The notes beneath the pieces are model-generated. The model did not search any database and was not told the DNA's origin. It saw only the letters and a list, made by a program, of their open reading frames with translations. This document shows positions 59,742 through 64,000 of a stretch of DNA of 64,000 nucleotides, piece by piece. The position numbers and the translations under genes are program-made. Position 1 is the first letter of the stretch, and each line of letters begins with the position of its first letter. The stretch is from Polynucleobacter sp. 78F-HAINBA (GTDB taxonomy: Bacteria; Pseudomonadota; Gammaproteobacteria; Burkholderiales; Burkholderiaceae): positions 186,001-250,000 of the forward strand of contig NZ_JACVOQ010000001.1 in NCBI RefSeq assembly GCF_018882325.1, written 5' to 3'.

Positions 59742-61368
59742 TAGTTAGCAATTCAGCAGCGCGTTGCGCAATCATCATCGTTGGAGCCGCAGTATTGCCA
59801 GAAGTAATTGTTGGCATCGCAGAGGCATCCACCACCCTCAGATGATGAATACCTCTCACCCGTAATTGTGAATCGAGCACTGCCATCGGATCATCATCGC
59901 GCCCCATCTTACAAGTACCTACCGGATGAAAAATCGTAGTACCAATATCACCAGCAGCTTTGATAAGTTCTTCATCGGTTTGATACTGCTTACCTGGCTT
60001 GTACTCATCAGGCGTGTAAGGCTTGAGTGCTGGGCTTTCTACAATCTTGCGGGTGAGTCGCAATGCGTCTGCAGCCACCTTGCGATCTTCATCAGTCGAT
60101 AAATAATTTGGTGCAATCACTGGAGGCGCTTCTGGATCAATTGAGCTGATGTGCACACTACCGCGAGATGTTGGACGTAAGTTACAAACACTTGCCGTAA
60201 TCGCATTGAAAGAATGTAGGTCTTCGCCAAACTTTTCCAGCGATAGAGGTTGTACGTGATACTCCAAATTTGCCGAAGGCTGATCGGGCGAACTGTATGC
60301 AAAAGCACCCAGCTGTGATGGCGCCATCGACATTGGGCCCGAGCGCTTAAACACATACTCCATACCAATTAACAACTTACCCAATAAAGAATTGGCCTTA
60401 GTGTTTAAAGTCTTGATGTTGTTGACCTTGTAGATCATGCGCAATTGCAAATGGTCTTGCAGATTCTCACCTACGCCAGGTAAATCAGCAACCACCGGAA
60501 TGCCCAGCTTATTGAGGTGTGCAGCCGAGCCAACACCAGAGCGCTCTAGAACCTGCACACTACCAATGGCGCCTGCACTCAAAATTACTTCTCCTTGAGA
60601 ACCAGTACTGTGATTACTGCAATGTACATCTACTGTTTTGCCATCTTTAATATATTGAACGCCGTAGCAATTTTTAGAGACGCCATCAATTAATAATTTA
60701 TTAACTATAGCCTCGGTAATTACTGTGAGATTAGGCCGCTTAGCTGCATCACGTAAAAATGCTTTGGAGGTATTGAGTCGCCAACCTTTGCGCTGACTTA
60801 CATCAAAGTAACCGACTCCAAAGTTATCGCCTTGATTAAAGTCATCCGATGAGGGGATGCCGGCTTGTACCGCTGCCTCCCTAAAGATATCCATGATGGG
60901 CCAACGCAAGCGCTGTTTGGAAACAGTCCACTCACCACCTTTGCTGTGCCACTCATTAGCCGCACCGTGATAGTCCTCAAATGATTTGTAACGACGTAAT
61001 GCGTTTTGCCAAGACCAAGAGTCATCGCCTGTTGCTGCCACCCAGGAGTCATAGTCACCAACCTGACCACGCATGTAAATCATGCCATTGATGGATGAGC
61101 ATCCACCCAGCACCCTGCCACGCGGATACAGAAGTGAACGGCCGTTTAGGCCTTTTTCAGCAGAAGTCTTAAAGCGCCAATCTGCCCTAGGGTTATCGAT
61201 GCAATATAAATAGCCAACCGGAACATGTATCCAAATGTAGTTATCGTTCTTGCCAGCCTCAATCAGGAGCACGCGTTTAGCGGGGTTCTCAGTTAGACGC
61301 TTGGCCAACATGCAGCCGGCGCTACCGGCGCCAATGATGATGTAGTCGTAGGTGTTTGTTTGAGTCAT
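59734..61368 (-). CDS. GMC-family FAD oxidoreductase (choline/alcohol dehydrogenase type)
   Basis: 544 aa from ATG 61368 (MTQTNTYDYIIIGAGSAGC); a longer frame adds 15 residues. Motifs: FAD dinucleotide-binding IIGAGSAGCMLAKRL, GMC signature 1 RGRVLGGCSSINGMIYMRG, signature 2 GAIGSVQVLERSGVG, and the C-terminal HPVGTCKMG with the active-site His plus SGNTAAPTMMIAQRA. It oxidises an alcohol (choline, long-chain or polyethylene-glycol-like) with a membrane acceptor. Substrate unknown. Confidence 0.9.
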   Translation of the reverse strand: MTQTNTYDYIIIGAGSAGCMLAKRLTENPAKRVLLIEAGKNDNYIWIHVPVGYLYCIDNPRADWRFKTSAEKGLNGRSLLYPRGRVLGGCSSINGMIYMRGQVGDYDSWVAATGDDSWSWQNALRRYKSFEDYHGAANEWHSKGGEWTVSKQRLRWPIMDIFREAAVQAGIPSSDDFNQGDNFGVGYFDVSQRKGWRLNTSKAFLRDAAKRPNLTVITEAIVNKLLIDGVSKNCYGVQYIKDGKTVDVHCSNHSTGSQGEVILSAGAIGSVQVLERSGVGSAAHLNKLGIPVVADLPGVGENLQDHLQLRMIYKVNNIKTLNTKANSLLGKLLIGMEYVFKRSGPMSMAPSQLGAFAYSSPDQPSANLEYHVQPLSLEKFGEDLHSFNAITASVCNLRPTSRGSVHISSIDPEAPPVIAPNYLSTDEDRKVAADALRLTRKIVESPALKPYTPDEYKPGKQYQTDEELIKAAGDIGTTIFHPVGTCKMGRDDDPMAVLDSQLRVRGIHHLRVVDASAMPTITSGNTAAPTMMIAQRAAELLTSE

Positions 61369-61450
61369 AGTCTTAGCAACAGATAGATTTTGTTTGATCC
61401 TATTATTTACCAATACAAAAAATCAGGTATTCCTTGTCATTTTTGTTGAT

Positions 61451-61486
61451 TTGATATAGAGTCATTATTGATCTAATATTAGATCA
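61451..61486 (+). promoter_or_regulatory. Promoter and palindromic operator of the toxin-antitoxin pair
   Basis: TTGATA (61451-61456), 17 nt, TAATAT (61474-61479), so transcription would start at about 61486, the A of the toxin ATG. An 18-bp perfect palindrome (TGATCTAAT/ATTAGATCA, 61469-61486) covers the -10 box and the first base of the start codon. Confidence 0.65.
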
Positions 61487-61788
61487 TGAGAACTACCTTT
61501 AAAAAAGCTTTTGCCCAGTTTGTAAAAAAGGCATCCATACCTTTGCAGTTAGTAATTGAAATCAAGGTCGCTGAAGTTTGCGATAACCCTAGGATAGGTC
61601 AGCAAAAGCTGGGGGATCTTCAGGGGGTGTTCGTTTACAAGTTTCGCTTTAATGCACAAGAATATTTAATGGCATATCAATTTGATCACTTTGCTGGTGT
61701 AACTGAAATAACCTGGATTGAATTTTGCAAAATCGGACCTCATGAGAATTTTTATACTCAATTAAAAAAATCTATTCGCTTCAAATGA
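61486..61788 (+). CDS. RelE/ParE-like toxin
   Basis: 100 aa. The RelE/ParE-like fold is suggested by FKKAFAQFVKKASIPLQLVIEIKVAEV, the strand pair LGDLQGVFVYKFRFNAQEYLMAYQF and the C-terminal ITWIEFCKIGPHENFYTQLK, which resembles the HEXFY end of HigB/RelE toxins (here PHENFY). Toxin gene first, antitoxin second, as in higBA. Probably cleaves mRNA at the ribosome. Probably leaderless. Confidence 0.78.
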   Translation: MRTTFKKAFAQFVKKASIPLQLVIEIKVAEVCDNPRIGQQKLGDLQGVFVYKFRFNAQEYLMAYQFDHFAGVTEITWIEFCKIGPHENFYTQLKKSIRFK

Positions 61789-61828
61789 CAACTTCAAGCC
61801 ATTTCAATAAAGAAAGCAAGGTCTACAT

Positions 61829-62146
61829 ATGACTCAATATATGACTGCAGAGGATCTTTTTGCTCACGTGCGAAAAATGCCCTCAAAAGAACGTATTAAA
61901 TTTTTCTCTTTAATCGCAATAAATGCCTTCCAAGAGACTGACTACACGCATGAGCAAGTATTTGGACACCTCAGGAATGCTACTTTTTCAGCAGAAGAGG
62001 CTGCGGAATTTTTAGAGATTTCACTTCCTACTTTACGAAGGTATGTACAGTCTGGCAGATTAAAGCCTACATCAATCATTGGAAGAAGCCAGTTATTTTC
62101 CAGCACTGACCTGAAACTACTAAAACAGAAAATCAATAAAGAGTAG
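61829..62146 (+). CDS. HTH antitoxin
   Basis: 105 aa. The C-terminal half has an excisionase/MerR-like helix-turn-helix (SAEEAAEFLEISLPTLRRYV followed by QSGRLKPTSIIGRSQLF, about residues 51-87). The N-terminal half (residues 1-45) is likely to wrap the toxin. 40 nt after the toxin gene; AAAGCAAGG precedes the start region. It should bind the palindrome at 61469-61486 with the toxin as co-repressor. Confidence 0.72.
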   Translation: MTQYMTAEDLFAHVRKMPSKERIKFFSLIAINAFQETDYTHEQVFGHLRNATFSAEEAAEFLEISLPTLRRYVQSGRLKPTSIIGRSQLFSSTDLKLLKQKINKE

Positions 62147-62177
62147 TTAAAGTCCAATACACGTCTAAAATGTAGAT

Positions 62178-62705
62178 ATGCATGTCAATGAAAAGAACCG
62201 CACCCCCAAGAAAGAAGATCTTGATGAGGGGCCAAGCAAATCCGAGCTAAAGCGCCAGATGACTGAGCGCCAAAAGCTGGCCGAGGTTCTAGCAGCACTC
62301 AGCAGCGATGCTTTAAAGACCATCCCATTGGATGAGGCCATTAAGGCCGCCATCGCAGAAACGAACAAGATTAAAAGTTTTGAGGCAATTCGTCGCCACA
62401 AGCAATACCTTGGCAAACTCATGCGCTTTTTGGACGAAGAAGAGTTAGATGCGATTCAGAAGCGCTTGGATGCGATTCAGGGCGTTAGCAAAGCAGAGAC
62501 TGCAAAGCTCCACCATCTAGAGTCTTATCGCGATCGATTGATTGCTAACGATGAATCTTTCACCAAGATGATTGAGCAATATCCCGATATGGATATTCAG
62601 AATATGCGCACCCTCATCCGTAATGCGCGCAAAGAAAAAGAAGCCAACAAACCACCTAAAGCTTTTAGAGAGATATTCCGCGTCTTAAAAGATATGGGCA
62701 TTTAA
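62178..62705 (+). CDS. darP: Ribosome biogenesis factor DarP (YjgA, DUF615)
   Basis: 175 aa. Family blocks PSKSELKRQMTERQKLAEVL, RHKQYLGKLMR and KLHHLESYRDRLIANDESF, matching DUF615/DarP, which binds the 50S subunit at a late maturation step. Highly charged and helical throughout. Probably core genome. Confidence 0.92.
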   Translation: MHVNEKNRTPKKEDLDEGPSKSELKRQMTERQKLAEVLAALSSDALKTIPLDEAIKAAIAETNKIKSFEAIRRHKQYLGKLMRFLDEEELDAIQKRLDAIQGVSKAETAKLHHLESYRDRLIANDESFTKMIEQYPDMDIQNMRTLIRNARKEKEANKPPKAFREIFRVLKDMGI

Positions 62706-62800
62706 ATTAGCTCTGCAGCCTCTTTTAACTTATCAGCAAAACCCACTAAGCCAACCCTCTCTAATAGCTCGATAAATTCTTGAGCTGTTTTTGGGTACAT
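62702..62800 (-). pseudogene. Short open frame or gene tail downstream of the nucleotidyltransferase
   Basis: Minus-strand frame MYPKTAQEFIELLERVGLVG, then FADKLKEAAELI, 32 codons from ATG 62800. In the same frame upstream the codons read CIAVLDACV, so the segment looks like coding sequence (possibly PIN-like VLDACV start) but lacks a start codon above it. It might be the end of a gene separated by frameshift from the nucleotidyltransferase, or a short accessory peptide. The frame overlaps the end of darP by 4 nt. Confidence 0.3.
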
Positions 62801-62838
62801 CACACACGCATCTAGTACGGCGATACATCTTGATGACC

Positions 62839-63843
62839 TTAAAAATGTGTTTTGGCTTGCTCCCTCAGATTAAACGGCAAAGCATGAATTTGCGACACAT
62901 CTAAATGCGGCATTCTTTGGGAAATCAAATCAGCTACTGCTTTCGCCTGGGCAAAATCTCTACCCCTCTTTTGAGCTTCTCTATCTTTTTTCTTGGATAA
63001 CCAGGTTTTATAAATTACATAAGCCCTTGGATCAACTGTAGTCATTTCAGCCATCTTGCCGTTGACGCCAACAACTACCTCTCTAAATTTTGGGGCGCTT
63101 AACAACCAATCTGCCGTCGGAATTTTGACCGCCCAAATATCATCAGGCGCTCTACTTAGCGATTTAGGGTAACCCTCGTCCAGCGTTAAATCTTGCCTAC
63201 CGCGCCTTATTAAATCAACCATATAACCCTCGCTATTAATGGCGGTATATTTTTGATCATCAATTAATTCAAAAGATTTATCTGCCTTCTTTAAGACACC
63301 CAACAGCCCTTCCTTTTGGATTGCTTTTGTGATGGCGAGTTTGATGGACTTTCTAGAGTCCCACAAAATATCCAAGTCTAAAGTTGCCACGACATCATTA
63401 TCAAAACGCGCTGCACATTGGGTTTCATAGGCATACAAGGCATTGGTGCCAATCACCATAAAGTGATCCTTGAGGCCAGCTTTCTCGATACTATGCAATA
63501 TATCAATCAAAATATTTGGCGCACGACCCACCCGGAGGGCGCGATTCACTGCAATAGCCTGCTTCAGCTGCATCTTTAGGGACTTAAGTCTGTTCTCAGA
63601 CTCGAGCTTGCCCTTCATAAATTTATCGCGCACCTTTTCCATCCCCGAATCTCGAGGCCCCAAGCTATGCTGAGATCCCAGTGGCGATACATGAAGCAGG
63701 TAATCCGTACCATTGATGGTGCGCCACTTCATAGAGCCCCGATGAGCATAAGCTGCAGATTTTGCAGAGCCAACACCCTGCCAAACCTGCAAGGCATTGG
63801 TTAATTGCATCGCCTGGGCGTTAGAAAGGTCCGTAAAAGCCAT
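62839..63843 (-). CDS. Nucleotidyltransferase-fold protein
   Basis: 334 aa. The segment MVIGTNALYAYETQCAARF, then DNDVVATLDLDILWD (about 128-161), gives the G(T/S)-x-A loop and the DxD metal pair of an NTP-transferase fold (NTP_transf_8 type). An N-terminal helical domain (1-110) and a C-terminal domain (about 230-334) surround it. Such proteins act in toxin-antitoxin or abortive-infection modules or as tRNA/RNA-modifying enzymes; the substrate is unknown. A 13-bp inverted repeat precedes the gene, as in self-regulated toxin operons. Confidence 0.75.
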   Translation of the reverse strand: MAFTDLSNAQAMQLTNALQVWQGVGSAKSAAYAHRGSMKWRTINGTDYLLHVSPLGSQHSLGPRDSGMEKVRDKFMKGKLESENRLKSLKMQLKQAIAVNRALRVGRAPNILIDILHSIEKAGLKDHFMVIGTNALYAYETQCAARFDNDVVATLDLDILWDSRKSIKLAITKAIQKEGLLGVLKKADKSFELIDDQKYTAINSEGYMVDLIRRGRQDLTLDEGYPKSLSRAPDDIWAVKIPTADWLLSAPKFREVVVGVNGKMAEMTTVDPRAYVIYKTWLSKKKDREAQKRGRDFAQAKAVADLISQRMPHLDVSQIHALPFNLREQAKTHF

Positions 63844-63871
63844 ATGACCTCAGTGTATCAATAAATCTTAT

Positions 63872-63913
63872 TTTTCACAGTAAATATTGAAATTTATATT
63901 TTTACTGTGAAAA
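63872..63913. promoter_or_regulatory. 13-bp inverted repeat upstream of the nucleotidyltransferase
   Basis: TTTTCACAGTAAA (63872-63884) and its exact complement TTTACTGTGAAAA (63901-63913) with a 16-nt spacer, starting 28 bp before the ATG. It probably binds a repressor dimer or is an operator pair. Confidence 0.6.
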
Positions 63914-63968
63914 TATAGGGTTATTTACTGACTAGAGTCACCCATAAGAGCTTTAGGTATTTGATTTA

Positions 63969-63998
63969 ATTGAATTTTATTGAATTTTATTGAATTTT
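63969..63998. repeat. Three tandem copies of a 10-bp unit
   Basis: ATTGAATTTT repeated three times to the window end. The period of one helical turn would place AT-rich tracts on one DNA face (bending). Confidence 0.7.
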
Positions 63999-64000
63999 GA

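Noticed and set aside
1..64000. CRISPR array, rRNA operon or complete tRNA gene
   Set aside because: I found no regularly spaced repeats of 25-40 bp, no rRNA signature, and only partial tRNA 3' ends.

Overview
The window looks like a chromosome segment from a freshwater betaproteobacterium of the Burkholderiaceae, most like Polynucleobacter. The evidence is a moderate-to-low GC content, a compact gene order, a fused LivM-LivG transport protein, monomeric isocitrate dehydrogenase, MsrPQ, DUF2889, DUF6352 and DUF6662 proteins, and a phasin. The genus is inferred from protein resemblance; no rRNA is present to confirm it.

Left part (1-10.4 kb) is accessory DNA. It opens with a decayed junction between a reverse transcriptase remnant and the tail of a tautomerase gene. 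A three-gene cassette follows (VbhA-like antitoxin, zeta-type kinase, small protein). Two identical 71-bp direct repeats, each made of the 3' end of a tRNA-Lys(TTT) gene plus its terminator, enclose an island of about 8.6 kb. The island carries an IS30-type element, thioredoxin 2, a BigR/SqrR-type ArsR repressor and a divergent efflux operon (RND permease, DUF2892, TolC-type protein, methyltransferase). No periplasmic adaptor and no integrase are present. A second, solitary VbhA-like gene lies just outside the right repeat.

10.5-28.7 kb: glutathione S-transferase, ahpC and ahpF with competing hairpins between them, an IS3-family element sitting inside the terminator after ahpF, a large FAD/Fe-S dehydrogenase, a CzcCBA-type heavy-metal pump with a PII-like protein, an HPF-like protein, a TerC-UspA fusion, NhaR with an SbtA-type bicarbonate permease, and a phasin.

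28.8-46 kb is mostly housekeeping: parvulin, TauE-type permease, GNAT, isochorismatase, pterin dehydratase, RsuA, SDR, MBL hydrolase, lipocalin, MsrQ, MsrP, Icd, MFS, FKBP and a lytic transglycosylase.

46-53.7 kb holds a secreted nuclease, then a Fur-box-controlled run of five genes (DUF6662 envelope protein, a 59-aa protein, an FMN-binding protein with a flavinylation motif, ApbE, and a His-rich four-helix membrane protein). I read this as a possible iron-regulated flavin/heme electron transfer unit and regard it as the best candidate for a poorly described system. Next to it is a second BigR-type locus (persulfide-dioxygenase-like MBL protein, ArsR repressor, DUF2892; divergent TauE permease), paralogous to the island locus.

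53.7-64 kb: the liv branched-chain amino-acid transporter, EamA, a GMC oxidoreductase, a RelE/ParE-like toxin with an HTH antitoxin whose operator covers the toxin start codon, DarP/YjgA, and a nucleotidyltransferase gene preceded by a 13-bp inverted repeat.
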